Shown piece by piece: positions 1-8,832 of a DNA stretch of 64,000 nt. The notes beneath the pieces are model-generated. The model made no database searches. It was not told the DNA's origin and saw nothing but the letters and a program-made list of their open reading frames with translations. The stretch lies in contig NZ_FQVM01000002.1 in NCBI RefSeq assembly GCF_900129365.1, forward strand, positions 1-64,000. Direction: 5' to 3'. Source of the DNA: Clostridium fallax. GTDB lineage: Bacteria; Bacillota; Clostridia; Clostridiales; Clostridiaceae. A program made the position numbers and the translations under genes. Positions within the stretch are counted from its first letter, which is position 1. Every line of letters begins with the position of its first letter.

Positions 1-29
1 TCTTGATCATATCTTCTGCCCTTACTCAT
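1..29 (-). CDS. IS3-family transposase OrfA, N-terminal fragment
   Basis: Only the first nine codons are in the window: ATG at 29-27 reads MSKGRRYDQ, the usual opening of IS3-family OrfA proteins, which carry an N-terminal helix-turn-helix that recognises the element ends. An AAAGGATG ribosome site lies just upstream (higher coordinates). OrfA is normally made together with an OrfAB fusion by -1 frameshifting. That part is outside the window, so whether the element is intact cannot be judged. Confidence 0.65.
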
Positions 30-88
30 AATGGACACATCCTTTCTTAACTAAATATTATTTTACTTAGTTCGACTTAATGTGTCCA
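1..88 (-). mobile_element. End of an IS3-family insertion sequence (partial, runs off the window)
   Basis: Read on the minus strand, the sequence starts at a TGGACACATTAAG terminus (88 downward) and after about 60 nt reaches a good ribosome site (AAAGGATG) and an ATG. This layout, a terminal TGGACACA followed closely by orfA, is typical of IS3-family elements. The body of the element lies outside the window. An inverted copy of the terminal 9-mer at 32-40 (TGGACACAT against ATGTGTCCA at 80-88) lies in the orfA leader. The exact outer boundary could extend to about 108, where homology of the flanking gene begins. Confidence 0.75.
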
Positions 89-108
89 CTACTTTATACT
101 AACACCAT

Positions 109-603
109 GGTTATTATATATGTAGAGAGATACGTAAAAGATCAGATGTTCCAATCATAATAGTTACAAGCAGGGATAGTGAGGTAGACGAATTAATTAG
201 TATGAATTTAGGAGCAGATGATTTTATTACAAAGCCTTATAACCTAGAAATATTATTATCTAGAATAACTAATATATTAAAAAGAATATATGGAAACCTA
301 AAAACTAACAGCATATTAAATTATAAAGATTTTAAATTAAACCTTTCAAACGCAACAGTTATATATATGAATAAATCTTTAGAACTAACTAAAAATGAGG
401 TTAAGATTCTTTGTTGTCTAATAAATAATAAGGGAAATATAGTAAAAAGGGATTCTCTTATGGAGTATTTATGGAAATCAGATTATTTTGTAGATGATAG
501 TACTTTAACGGTTAATATTAATAGATTAAGAAAAAAACTTAAAGAGATAGGAATAGAAAATGCAATAGAAACAAGAAGAGGATTAGGTTATATAATGCCA
601 TGA
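109..603 (+). pseudogene. Response regulator (OmpR/BceR type), 5' end lost at IS insertion
   Basis: In-frame homology starts near 109 with GYYICREIRKRSDVP, a receiver-domain alpha3-beta4 segment, and continues through the conserved Thr-Ser and Lys-Pro (ITKPYN) region into a complete winged-helix DNA-binding domain. The start of the receiver, including the acidic pocket and phospho-acceptor Asp, is missing, and a TAA lies in frame at 100-102. The IS3-family end at about 88 explains the loss. An internal ATG at 202 could still yield a 133-residue DNA-binding fragment, but it has no clear ribosome site. The gene overlaps the kinase at 600 by four bases, as in an intact operon. Confidence 0.8.
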
Positions 604-1619
604 ATATAAGAGAATTTACTAAAGATAAAGAGCTGTTCTTAATAGCTAACATATTAATATTTATTGTGTTAACAATTATTTTGATTATTATTAATATCAA
701 ATTTATTATAATTTTATTTATATTTTGTATTTGGTTTTTGCCACTAATTTCATATATGGTTTTAGAATTTATTAAATGTAAAAGCTATTATAATGAAATT
801 AATAGTATATTACAATCTTTAGATAGAAAGTATTTACTTCCAGAGTTAATAAAGGAGACCAATTTTATTCATGGTGAGAAAATTAACCATATACTTAAAG
901 AAGTAAGTAGAGATATGCATGAAAACATAAAGTATTATAAGGACATGCAAATGGATTATAGAGAATACATAGAAACATGGATACACGAAATTAAAACACC
1001 AATAGCCTCTACAAAACTAGTAATTGCGAATAATGAAAATGAAGTAACTAATAAAATTGACTTTCAGCTTGATAGAATTGAGAGGTTTGTAGATCAGGTG
1101 CTTTATTATTCTCGAAGCAATAATGTTAGTAAGGATTATATTATAAAAAAAAATAATCTTGATGATTTAGTAAGAAATGTAGTAAAAAAAAATTATAGAG
1201 ATTTTATTTATAAAAAAATAAAAGTGGACATAAAAGATATTAGTGAATTTATATATAGTGATGGAAAATGGGTTGAGTTTATTCTTAATCAGATAATAGG
1301 AAACTCTATAAAGTATTCAGCTAATAGAAATCCAATAATAATTATAGATTCAGTTAAAACAACTAATTCAGTACTGTTAACTATAAGTGATAACGGAGTA
1401 GGAATAGTAGATAAAGATATTAATAGAGTTTTTGAGAAGGGCTTTACCGGTGAAAATGGAAGGATATTTGGGAAAAGTACAGGAATAGGTTTGTATCTAT
1501 GTGAAAAGCTTTGTTTTAAACTAGGATTAAAAATAAGTATTAAATCTGAGATTAATAAAGGAACTAAAGTTACATTAATATTTCCTTTGTCAGGTATGGA
1601 AACCTTTATAGATTACTAA
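600..1619 (+). CDS. BceS-like intramembrane-sensing histidine kinase
   Basis: A 339-residue kinase with two close hydrophobic helices at about residues 12-55 and almost no extracytoplasmic loop, the architecture of BceS-type kinases that sense antimicrobial peptides through a partner ABC transporter. The phosphoryl-acceptor motif WIHEIKTPIAS places the His at residue 129. The N box (NQIIGNSIKYS) and G boxes (DNGVGI, GKSTGIGLYL) are intact. It overlaps the remnant of its response regulator by ATGA. No BceAB transporter genes follow; the next gene is thrS. With the regulator beheaded, the kinase probably has no cognate partner here. Confidence 0.85.
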   Translation: MNIREFTKDKELFLIANILIFIVLTIILIIINIKFIIILFIFCIWFLPLISYMVLEFIKCKSYYNEINSILQSLDRKYLLPELIKETNFIHGEKINHILKEVSRDMHENIKYYKDMQMDYREYIETWIHEIKTPIASTKLVIANNENEVTNKIDFQLDRIERFVDQVLYYSRSNNVSKDYIIKKNNLDDLVRNVVKKNYRDFIYKKIKVDIKDISEFIYSDGKWVEFILNQIIGNSIKYSANRNPIIIIDSVKTTNSVLLTISDNGVGIVDKDINRVFEKGFTGENGRIFGKSTGIGLYLCEKLCFKLGLKISIKSEINKGTKVTLIFPLSGMETFIDY

Positions 1620-1747
1620 GTATGGGGAAATTTACATATTTAAATATTAAAGTTAGGCAATTTAAAAGTTGTGGTTAAAATTAGCTTTCAGGAATATTTT
1701 GCAAATAATTAAATTTTTAATAAATTCATATAATTCAAATAAATATG

Positions 1748-1776
1748 TTTACAATATATTGTAAAAACTATATAAT
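1748..1776 (+). promoter_or_regulatory. Sigma-A promoter for thrS
   Basis: TTTACA at 1748-1753 and TATAAT at 1771-1776 are separated by exactly 17 bases. Transcription would start near 1783 and run through the T-box leader into thrS. The 120 bases upstream, after the kinase gene, show nothing else recognisable. Confidence 0.7.
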
Positions 1777-1819
1777 AAGTATTAATTAAGTTATTTTTAT
1801 ATATCTTTAAAATTTTATA

Positions 1820-2075
1820 TGAAATTAGTAAAGAAGGGGAAGAGTATTATAGAATACAGTTTTTAGAGAGGGAATACCGTAGGCTGCAAGTATTTCTAAA
1901 TATGACTATAAGAAAACTATCCTGGAGCTATGATTAATTAGCTATATTTAGTGAAATATCATCGGCGAAAGTCGTTAAGAATATAGAGAAGAATTGAATT
2001 GATTTAATTCAATTTGGGTGGAACCACGGATATTTGCATCCGTCCCAAGCTTTTGGGATGGGTGCTTTTTTTTAT
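1820..2075 (+). promoter_or_regulatory. T-box riboswitch (threonine) with terminator, thrS leader
   Basis: The leader contains the T-box core GGGTGGAACCACGG at about 2016-2029, which pairs with the free acceptor end of uncharged tRNA. It is followed by an intrinsic terminator (GCATCCGTCCCA at 2036-2047 against TGGGATGGGTGC, then a run of Ts at about 2065-2073). The stem I region shows AGAGAGGGAATACC and GGCTGCAAG. Threonine codons ACT at 1905-1907 and 1916-1918 are both candidates for the specifier and could not be told apart by eye. Uncharged tRNA-Thr should stabilise the antiterminator and switch on thrS. Confidence 0.9.
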
Positions 2076-2108
2076 AAAAAACTTTAAATTTTAATAGGAG
2101 GTAGAAAA

Positions 2109-4019
2109 ATGAGTATAAATATAAAACTTAATGATGGATCAATAAGAGAAATCAATGATAATTCAAGTGTTCTTGATCTTGCTAATTCAATAAGTAGAAA
2201 CTTAGGCAAATCTGCAATAGTTGGGGAAGTTAATAAAACCTTAGTTGACTTAAATTATAAGTTAAAAAATAATGATGAGGTAAATATTATAACAAGGGAT
2301 GATGAGAAAGCAGCTGAAGTTATTAGACACTCTACCTCTCATATTTTGGCACAGGCTGTAAAAAGAATATATAAAGATGCAAAACTTGCTATAGGACCAG
2401 CAATAGATAATGGATTTTATTATGATTTTGATATTGAAACTCCATTAACTACAGAGGATATAGAAAAAATTGAAAAAGAAATGAATAATATAGTAAGTGA
2501 AAATTTGAAATTTGAAAGAATAGATGTTTCAAGAGAAGAAGCAATCAAAATTATGAAAGAAAAAAATGAAGATTACAAAATAGAGTTAATAATGGATTTA
2601 CCAGAGGGGCAAAATATTTCATTATATAAACAAGGAGATTTTATTGATCTTTGTAGAGGGCCACATATTCTATCTACAAAATATGCAAAAGCTTTTAAAC
2701 TTATAAGTGTAGCTGGAGCATATTGGAGAGGAAATGAAAAAAATAAAATGCTTCAAAGGGTATATGGAGTGGCATTTGGAGACAAAAAACAATTAGAAAC
2801 TCATCTTCATAATTTAGAAGAAGCTAAAAAAAGAGATCATAGAAAATTAGGAAAAGAATTAAAGTTATTTTCATTTATGCCTGAAGGACCAGGATTTCCA
2901 TTATTTTTACCTAAAGGTGTAGTGCTTAAAAATACTTTAATTGATCTATGGAGACAACTTCATTCTGAAGCAGGGTATGTTGAGGTTGAAACACCAATAA
3001 TGCTTAATAAAAAATTATGGGAAACTTCTGGGCATTGGTATCATTATAAAGAAAATATGTATACTTCAATAATTGATGAAGAGGAATTTGCACTTAAACC
3101 AATGAATTGTCCTGGTGGAATGTTAGTTTACAAATCAGAAACTCACTCATATAGAGATTTTCCAATGAGAGTAGGAGAAATTGGAAGGGTTCATAGACAT
3201 GAGCTTTCTGGTGCATTGCATGGCCTTATGAGAGTTAGAGCATTTACTCAAGACGATGCGCATATATTTATGCTTCCAAATCAAATAAAATCAGAAATCA
3301 AAGGTGTAGTAGACCTTATTGATAAAGTATATTCTATATTTGGATTTAAATATAATATTGAGTTATCTACAAGACCGGAAGACTCTATGGGTAGTGATGA
3401 AGATTGGAATTTAGCAGAACAATCTTTAAAAGATGCTTTAGATGAACTTAATTTAGATTACAAAATAAATGAAGGTGATGGAGCTTTTTATGGTCCTAAA
3501 ATAGATTTTCATCTTGAAGATAGCTTAGGAAGAACATGGCAATGTGGAACAATCCAATTAGATTTCCAATTACCTCAAAGATTTGAATTAGAATATATAG
3601 GTAGTGATGGAGAAAAGCATAGACCAATAGTTATTCATAGGGTAATATTTGGAAGTATAGAAAGATTTATAGGAATATTAATTGAACACTTTGCAGGAAA
3701 ATTCCCAACATGGCTTGCTCCGGTTCAGGTAAAAGTATTACCTATATCAGATAAATTTAATTCTTACTCAGAAGAGGTAGTAAAAAAATTAAAATCAAAT
3801 GGAATAAGAACTGAAATAGATGATAGAAATGAAAAAATAGGTTACAAGATAAGAGAAGCTAGAAATGAAAGAGTTCCATATATTATCGTCATTGGAGAAA
3901 AAGAAGAAAATGAAAAGAATATTTCATTACGTAGCAGAAAAAATGGCGATGAAGGAAGTACACAATTAGAAGATTTAATTGAAAGAATTTCTAAGGAAGT
4001 TACAAATAGAGATTTATAA
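2109..4019 (+). CDS. thrS: Threonine--tRNA ligase
   Basis: A full-length 636-residue class II aminoacyl-tRNA synthetase that charges tRNA-Thr. It has an N-terminal TGS domain (about 1-60), an editing/second additional domain beginning with HSTSHILAQAVKR (HxxxH), and the catalytic core with the zinc-binding Cys in MNCPGG (Cys334). Motif 2 lies in GRVHRHELSGALHGLMRVR, and a C-terminal anticodon-binding domain follows (about 535-636). The start follows a strong AGGAGG site. Expression is controlled by the upstream threonine T-box, and a perfect palindromic terminator follows at 4114. Nothing unusual is seen in the protein. Confidence 0.97.
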   Translation: MSINIKLNDGSIREINDNSSVLDLANSISRNLGKSAIVGEVNKTLVDLNYKLKNNDEVNIITRDDEKAAEVIRHSTSHILAQAVKRIYKDAKLAIGPAIDNGFYYDFDIETPLTTEDIEKIEKEMNNIVSENLKFERIDVSREEAIKIMKEKNEDYKIELIMDLPEGQNISLYKQGDFIDLCRGPHILSTKYAKAFKLISVAGAYWRGNEKNKMLQRVYGVAFGDKKQLETHLHNLEEAKKRDHRKLGKELKLFSFMPEGPGFPLFLPKGVVLKNTLIDLWRQLHSEAGYVEVETPIMLNKKLWETSGHWYHYKENMYTSIIDEEEFALKPMNCPGGMLVYKSETHSYRDFPMRVGEIGRVHRHELSGALHGLMRVRAFTQDDAHIFMLPNQIKSEIKGVVDLIDKVYSIFGFKYNIELSTRPEDSMGSDEDWNLAEQSLKDALDELNLDYKINEGDGAFYGPKIDFHLEDSLGRTWQCGTIQLDFQLPQRFELEYIGSDGEKHRPIVIHRVIFGSIERFIGILIEHFAGKFPTWLAPVQVKVLPISDKFNSYSEEVVKKLKSNGIRTEIDDRNEKIGYKIREARNERVPYIIVIGEKEENEKNISLRSRKNGDEGSTQLEDLIERISKEVTNRDL

Positions 4020-4113
4020 ATTATTTAAAAATCTAATTTATACAATTTTTAATTTTATAATAAAGAAATTATATAAAAATTCTTTATATAGAATGAAAAA
4101 GTATATTATTTAG

Positions 4114-4145
4114 ATAAAGGAAGGCTTTTAAAAGCCTTCCTTTAT
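4114..4145. terminator. Bidirectional intrinsic terminator after thrS
   Basis: A perfect 32-base palindrome (two 16-base arms, ATAAAGGAAGGCTTTT and its complement), A-rich on one side and T-rich on the other. It sits between thrS and the convergent GNAT gene and can serve both. Confidence 0.8.
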
Positions 4146-4258
4146 ATTTAGTTAATATAAATTTTTAAAATTATATAAGTATTTAATTTTAATCCTAGTA
4201 ACTAATATAAGGATTCTAATATAAAGCTTTTAAGAATTTTTTTAATATATATTATTAA

Positions 4259-4888
4259 TTAAAAGTTATAACTGTATAAAAATACATCAAGCTTTGCTTT
4301 TATTGAATTAAAACAAATTTCCTTTGTATCTAGTCGATTAAATTTTTGACTATCGTAAAATCCATAGTTACATCTAGTATCTGTATATAAGTATAAAGAT
4401 TTTACATCCATATCTTTCATGTAATTAAATAAATGATTAATTAAGGTTTTTCCTATACCTAAGCCCCTAGATTCTTTAGACACAATAAATAATTGTATAC
4501 AACCTTGAAAATAATCCTCTCTTCCTTTTATTATTTCTTTATAAGTATCTTTGATTTTTGAAAATTCCTTAAGAGCAATTATATTTTCTTTATCAGTCAT
4601 GATTGATTTAATTTCAGTATAATCTTTATCCAGCATATTATTATATTTTTCTAAATGATTTTTATCTTTTTTTGCATTTCCTAAAATAATGCCTATGACT
4701 TTATTATTTTTTTCTGCTACTTTGCTAAATGAACTTTCATCAATACAGTCTTTTAGATAGAAATCTAAAGCTAAATTTAAAAGTTCTTTATCTTTAATGA
4801 AATTCTTGAAGCCAAATGCTTCACAAATTAATTCTTTAATTGTTTCATAATCTTTTTTTTCTAAATTCCTATATATAACTTTATCCAT
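4259..4888 (-). CDS. GNAT-family N-acetyltransferase
   Basis: A 209-residue protein with the GNAT fold. The acetyl-CoA pyrophosphate-binding loop is seen as SRGLGIGKTL (R-x-x-G-x-G) in the second half, followed by LYTDTRCNYGFYDSQKF, the usual beta6-alpha4 element. Substrate unknown. It is transcribed away from the MerR-type gene at 5022, and the 130-base divergent region holds a MerR-operator-like promoter. It could therefore be co-regulated with merR, though the operator is oriented for the plus-strand gene. Confidence 0.8.
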   Translation of the reverse strand: MDKVIYRNLEKKDYETIKELICEAFGFKNFIKDKELLNLALDFYLKDCIDESSFSKVAEKNNKVIGIILGNAKKDKNHLEKYNNMLDKDYTEIKSIMTDKENIIALKEFSKIKDTYKEIIKGREDYFQGCIQLFIVSKESRGLGIGKTLINHLFNYMKDMDVKSLYLYTDTRCNYGFYDSQKFNRLDTKEICFNSIKAKLDVFLYSYNF

Positions 4889-4960
4889 ATTTACACCTAT
4901 CCCTTCATAATTTTAACATTATATTTAGTATTTTTTGTAAATACATTATAATGATAATAA

Positions 4961-4991
4961 TGTATACCCTAAGGGGAGAGTCAAGTATAAT
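4961..4991 (+). promoter_or_regulatory. MerR-type promoter/operator
   Basis: Between a weak -35 (TGTATA, 4961-4966) and a good -10 (TATAAT, 4986-4991) lie 19 bases. This is the overlong spacer typical of promoters activated by MerR-family proteins. The spacer contains ACCCTAAGGGGAGAGT, which resembles operators of drug-responsive MerR relatives such as BmrR. It precedes a MerR-family gene and suggests autoregulation. No binding data are available from sequence alone. Confidence 0.5.
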
Positions 4992-5021
4992 ATTATAAAA
5001 AATATAAAGGAAATGATTAAA

Positions 5022-5825
5022 ATGAAAAATTTATTTTCTATTGGTGAGGTTGCTAAAATTAAGAAAATTTCAATAAAGGCTTTAAGATATTATCATAAAA
5101 TGGGGATTCTCATTCCGAGGTATATTGATAAATATACAGGTTATAGATATTATTCTATAGATCAATTTATTTATATAGATATTATAAAAGGTTGTAGAGC
5201 GTTAGGAACAAGTATAGTAGAACTTCAACAAATTTTTAAGGATTGTAACACAGACAAATTACTAAAATTTTTGAAATTAAAAAGAAGTGAAGCAGAAGAA
5301 AATATAACAAAAATGAATGAAATAATTAAAAATATTGATATATTAAATATAAGCGTTGAAAATTCTAAAAATATATTGAAAAATAATAAAATAACCATTA
5401 AATTTTTTGAGCAGCGTTATGTAATTACAGCTCCATGTAAAGAAGCAGGGAGTTTAAAAGAATTACTTTACTATTCAGATTTAGAAAAAACTATTGAAGA
5501 TAATAATTTGAGAATATCTTTAGAGAGAGGAATTATATATAAGATTAATTCAGATGGTGATATAGAACCAAGATATGTTTTTAGTGGACTTGAAGAAAGT
5601 AGCAATATAAAAGTTAAAAATAATATAAAAATACTACCTAAGGGTAAATATCTAACTTTAGTTTATAATAGCAAAAATGAGGATGAACGTATAAGAAAAA
5701 TGATAGACTATGCAAAAGAAAATAATTTAAAGATTAAAAGTTTTATAGAGGTAGAATTATTTAATGATTTATTTAATGTAGAATCATATAATTGTCAAAT
5801 TCAAATGCTTGTAGAAGATTATTAA
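5022..5825 (+). CDS. MerR-family transcriptional regulator with C-terminal effector-binding domain
   Basis: The N-terminal winged helix reads FSIGEVAKI...ALRYYHKMGIL...YRYYS, the classic MerR signature. A coiled-coil dimerisation helix follows (about 75-120), then a C-terminal domain of about 150 residues resembling the GyrI-like/BmrR effector-binding fold. This suggests a regulator answering a small, perhaps hydrophobic, ligand. An ATG at 5013 is also in frame, but the AAAGGA site at 5006-5011 abuts it and is correctly spaced for the ATG at 5022, which is preferred (267 residues). Its promoter carries an overlong spacer with an operator-like dyad. Target genes beyond itself are not evident. 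Confidence 0.82.
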   Translation: MKNLFSIGEVAKIKKISIKALRYYHKMGILIPRYIDKYTGYRYYSIDQFIYIDIIKGCRALGTSIVELQQIFKDCNTDKLLKFLKLKRSEAEENITKMNEIIKNIDILNISVENSKNILKNNKITIKFFEQRYVITAPCKEAGSLKELLYYSDLEKTIEDNNLRISLERGIIYKINSDGDIEPRYVFSGLEESSNIKVKNNIKILPKGKYLTLVYNSKNEDERIRKMIDYAKENNLKIKSFIEVELFNDLFNVESYNCQIQMLVEDY

Positions 5826-6145
5826 TTATATATAGTAGAGTATTTTATATGAATAAATAATATAAAAATATACATATAAAATATATTTTTATATGGTAAT
5901 AAATTTTGTAAGTAAAGTTATTAAAACCTTATAAATCAGTATAAGTAAATTTAATAAATTATACTTTGATCAAGCTTATAAAGAAGGTTTGCTAATATAA
6001 TAATACTATGATATATTATATTAGCATATAAGGAAAAGATTATGTTGTATGAGTTTTAAACTTATAATTATATCTTATTAAACTTTAAAAGGAATTTCAT
6101 AATAATTCTTATAAATTAAAATGAACAAATGGAGGAAATAAAATA
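5826..6145. other. Gene-free stretch with one hairpin
   Basis: No credible coding sequence. It contains a 12-base-pair perfect hairpin at 5991-6025 (GCTAATATAATA and complement) without a clean T run, which may end merR transcription. A ribosome site AGGAGG lies before yjdM at its right end. Confidence 0.4.
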
Positions 6146-6487
6146 ATGATAAAGCTACCAAACTGTCCAAAATGTAATTCAGAGTATACTTATGAGGATG
6201 AAAATCTTTTAATATGTCCAGAATGTGCTCATGAATGGACTTTAGAATCAGAAAGTCAAAATGATGAAGAACAGTTAGTTGTAAAAGATTCAAATGGAAA
6301 TATATTAAACGATGGGGATTCTGTAACAATAATTAAGGATCTTAAGGTAAAAGGAGCTTCATCTGCATTAAAAAAAGGAACAAAGGTAAAAAATATACGT
6401 TTAGTTGATGGGGATCACAATATTGATTGTAAAATTGATGGTTTTGGAGCTATGCAACTAAAATCTGAATTTGTTAAAAAATTATAA
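6146..6487 (+). CDS. yjdM: YjdM/PhnA-family zinc-ribbon protein
   Basis: A 113-residue protein with an N-terminal zinc ribbon (CPKC at 8-11 and CPEC about 20 residues later). It has the family-defining C-terminal beta domain with VKDSNGNILNDGDSV, VKGASSALKKGTKVKNIRL and the DGFGAMQLKSEFVKK tail. The family was named PhnA from its neighbourhood with phosphonate genes in E. coli, but a phosphonate role is not established for most members. Here it stands alone between its own AGGAGG site and a strong terminator, so it is monocistronic. Confidence 0.92.
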   Translation: MIKLPNCPKCNSEYTYEDENLLICPECAHEWTLESESQNDEEQLVVKDSNGNILNDGDSVTIIKDLKVKGASSALKKGTKVKNIRLVDGDHNIDCKIDGFGAMQLKSEFVKKL

Positions 6488-6576
6488 AAATCTTTTTATA
6501 AATCATAGTAGAATTTATAAATATATAAAATCACTAATATTAACATATATAAATTTTTTATAAAATTATTAGCAAC

Positions 6577-6609
6577 AAAAAAGGTCAAGATATAATCTTG
6601 ACCTTTTTA
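6577..6609 (+). terminator. Intrinsic terminator after yjdM
   Basis: AAAAAGGTCAAGAT, a short loop, and ATCTTGACCTTTTT form a strong stem with a T run. Confidence 0.85.
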
Positions 6610-6723
6610 TATTTATAGTTAATAAGTTAATCTTTTAGTTGTATAAAAGTTTTTTATACTTATAATAAACTTTATGTTTTATAAAAGTAATAACAATATC
6701 TCTAGATAACTATATATGGTCAT

Positions 6724-6766
6724 TGATAAGGGCTATCAGTGGTTTTTGATTTTCTAAGTGGTTTTT
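6724..6766 (+). promoter_or_regulatory. Dyad plus direct repeats upstream of asrA, candidate operator
   Basis: Two pieces of order lie in the 380-base region between the yjdM terminator and asrA. One is an inverted repeat TGATA-AGGGC-TATCA at 6724-6738. The other is a direct repeat AGTGGTTTTT at 6738-6747 and 6757-6766, spaced 19 bases or about two helical turns. This is the pattern of a regulator-binding region, but it does not match an operator I can name. A redox or sulfur-responsive protein is an inference from the genes downstream. Confidence 0.3.
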
Positions 6767-6990
6767 AAATAATAGTTATTGTTTTAATGGAATTTTATAT
6801 AGAAATACACTTAAAAAATTAGGAGTATTTTAATTTTATATATAACTAAATGCTTATTATTTATATAAATATTTTGAATTGGAATTATATAAAAAATAGG
6901 AGTAACATCAAGACATAGAGTCTATAAAGTTGTTAAAAAAAACACAATAAAGTTTATTTAGAAATTAATAAAAATTTTGGAGGTATTAAC

Positions 6991-8031
6991 ATGGGATATA
7001 AGTTAAAATTCCAAGAAGTTAACGATTTGTTTAAGGAACTTAAAAAAGAGTATAAAATTTATGCACCAAAAAGATTTACTAAACAAGGTAGATATTCAGA
7101 TACAGATATAATAAAATACGATGAAATAAATTTAATAGAAGAAATAGTATATAAAGAGAAATCTACATATCCAGCAAAAGAAGTAGTTACACCAATAAAT
7201 CAAACTTTATATTATTTTACAGAAGATGAATTCCGTGAAAGTAAAATGCCCCACAATAAAAAGATATTAATATTTGCAAGACCCTGTGATATAAATGCTC
7301 AAGAAAGACAAGATAAAATTTATTTAAGTAATGGTAATTTTCAAGATGAATTTTATAAAAGAGTTAGAGATAGAGTAAAATTTGTATGTATGGAATGTGT
7401 TGAAGGCTGGGACACTTGCTTTTGTGCATCAATGGGAAGTAATAAAACTAATAACTATAGTTTAGCAGTTAGATTCTCAGATGATTCTCTATTATTTAAT
7501 GTAAATGATGATTCTTTTAAGAATTACTTTAATGATTCAGAAAAAGCAGACTTTACTCTTCAATTTATAAAAGAAAATAAGGCAAAAGTTACTATTCCTG
7601 AGATAAAAGATAAAGAGGTACTTGAAAAATTAAAGAAACATCCTATGTGGGAAGAATATAACAAGAGATGTATAGGATGTGGAAGTTGTACGATAGCTTG
7701 TAGTACATGTACATGCTTTACAACTAAAGATATAGCTTATAGTGAAAATGGAAAAGTTGGAGAAAGAAGAAGAGTAGCAGCTTCATGTCATGTAGACGGA
7801 TTTGATGAAATGGCAGGAGGACACAAATTTAGAAATACCTTAGGTGATAGAATGAGATATAAGGTACTTCATAAAATACATGATTATAAAAAAACTTTTG
7901 GAGATAATCATATGTGTGTTGGTTGTGGAAGATGTACAGATAGATGTCCTGAAAATATTTCGATTACAGCAACTATTAATAAGGTAACTAAAGCAGTAGA
8001 AGAAATTTGTGGAGGGAATAATAATGAGTAA
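6991..8031 (+). CDS. asrA: Anaerobic sulfite reductase subunit A
   Basis: A 346-residue iron-sulfur protein that passes electrons from a donor to the siroheme subunit AsrC. Two ferredoxin-type cluster motifs are visible near the C terminus: CIGCGSCTIAC and CVGCGRCTDRCP. The N-terminal part resembles electron-transfer subunits of hydrogenase and formate-linked complexes (ARPCDINA, CMECVEGWDTCFC). The start follows TTGGAGG. Its stop codon overlaps the start of asrB by eight bases, so translation is probably coupled. It heads the asrABC operon, which lets clostridia reduce sulfite to sulfide with NADH. Confidence 0.95.
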   Translation: MGYKLKFQEVNDLFKELKKEYKIYAPKRFTKQGRYSDTDIIKYDEINLIEEIVYKEKSTYPAKEVVTPINQTLYYFTEDEFRESKMPHNKKILIFARPCDINAQERQDKIYLSNGNFQDEFYKRVRDRVKFVCMECVEGWDTCFCASMGSNKTNNYSLAVRFSDDSLLFNVNDDSFKNYFNDSEKADFTLQFIKENKAKVTIPEIKDKEVLEKLKKHPMWEEYNKRCIGCGSCTIACSTCTCFTTKDIAYSENGKVGERRRVAASCHVDGFDEMAGGHKFRNTLGDRMRYKVLHKIHDYKKTFGDNHMCVGCGRCTDRCPENISITATINKVTKAVEEICGGNNNE

Positions 8032-8818
8032 GAATGTATTAACACCAAAACCATGTAAAATTATTGATATAACAAAAGAAAGCAATATAGAACGTACATT
8101 TAGAGTAGAAACTGACATAGTTCCAAAACATGGTCAATTTTTACAAATATCTATACCAAGATTTGGAGAAGCTCCAATATCAGTTAGTGGAATTGGAGAT
8201 GGATATTTAGATTTTACTATTCGTGCTGTAGGTAAAGTTACGGATGAATTATTTAAATTAGAGCCAGAGGATACTATTTTCTTAAGAGGACCTTATGGTA
8301 TTGGTTGGCCTTTAGAAAAATTTAAGGGAAAAAATGTTGTTATAATAGCTGGTGGTACAGGAGTTGCTCCAGTTAGAAGTATGATAAATAAATTTTATGA
8401 TGATCCAAGTTACGTTAAGAACTTAGATTTAATTTTTGGATTTAAAAATGAAAGTGGAATATTATTTCATAAAGAATTAGAAAAATGGAAAGAAAGATTT
8501 AATACAATATATACTTTAGATAACGGTGAAAAAGAAGGATGGGAAACTGGAGTAGTTACTGCCCATTTAGAAAAATTGCCTTTTAAAGATTTTGGAGATA
8601 ATTATGAAGTAATTATAGTTGGACCTCCAATAATGATGCATTTCACAGCTTTAGATTTATTAAAATTGGGAGTTACAGAAGAAAAAATATGGGTTTCTTT
8701 TGAAAGAAAGATGTCTTGTGCAGTTGGAAAATGTGGACATTGCAGAATAGATGAAACTTATGTTTGTCTTGAAGGACCTGTATTTAATTATACTAAGGCA
8801 AAAACATTATTAGATTAG
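8024..8818 (+). CDS. asrB: Anaerobic sulfite reductase subunit B
   Basis: A 264-residue flavoprotein of the ferredoxin-NADP reductase type. The FAD-binding barrel comes first (LRGPYGIGWP), then a nucleotide-binding domain (VIIAGGTGVAPVRSM, YEVIIVGPPIMM). A C-terminal Cys cluster (SCAVGKCGHCRI plus a later Cys) fits a 2Fe-2S site. It should take electrons from NADH and feed AsrA. The in-frame ATG at 8009 has no ribosome site. The ATG at 8024 follows GGAGGG and is chosen, overlapping the end of asrA. Confidence 0.95.
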   Translation: MSKNVLTPKPCKIIDITKESNIERTFRVETDIVPKHGQFLQISIPRFGEAPISVSGIGDGYLDFTIRAVGKVTDELFKLEPEDTIFLRGPYGIGWPLEKFKGKNVVIIAGGTGVAPVRSMINKFYDDPSYVKNLDLIFGFKNESGILFHKELEKWKERFNTIYTLDNGEKEGWETGVVTAHLEKLPFKDFGDNYEVIIVGPPIMMHFTALDLLKLGVTEEKIWVSFERKMSCAVGKCGHCRIDETYVCLEGPVFNYTKAKTLLD

Positions 8819-8832
8819 AAGGGGTGTTATGT

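Noticed and set aside
32..88. Inverted repeat TGGACACAT / ATGTGTCCA as a terminator or operator
   Set aside because: It belongs to the IS3-family end and orfA leader; there is no T run.
202..603. Reading the response-regulator remnant as an intact gene from ATG 202
   Set aside because: The frame is homologous to the receiver domain well before 202, so this ATG is an internal Met of a truncated gene.
6078..6329. Minus-strand ORF opposite yjdM
   Set aside because: Low-complexity His/Leu-rich shadow of a well-supported gene on the other strand.
6609..6990. Rex or FNR site before asrA
   Set aside because: The dyad TGATA-N5-TATCA has the wrong spacing and half-sites for both; only an unnamed operator is proposed.
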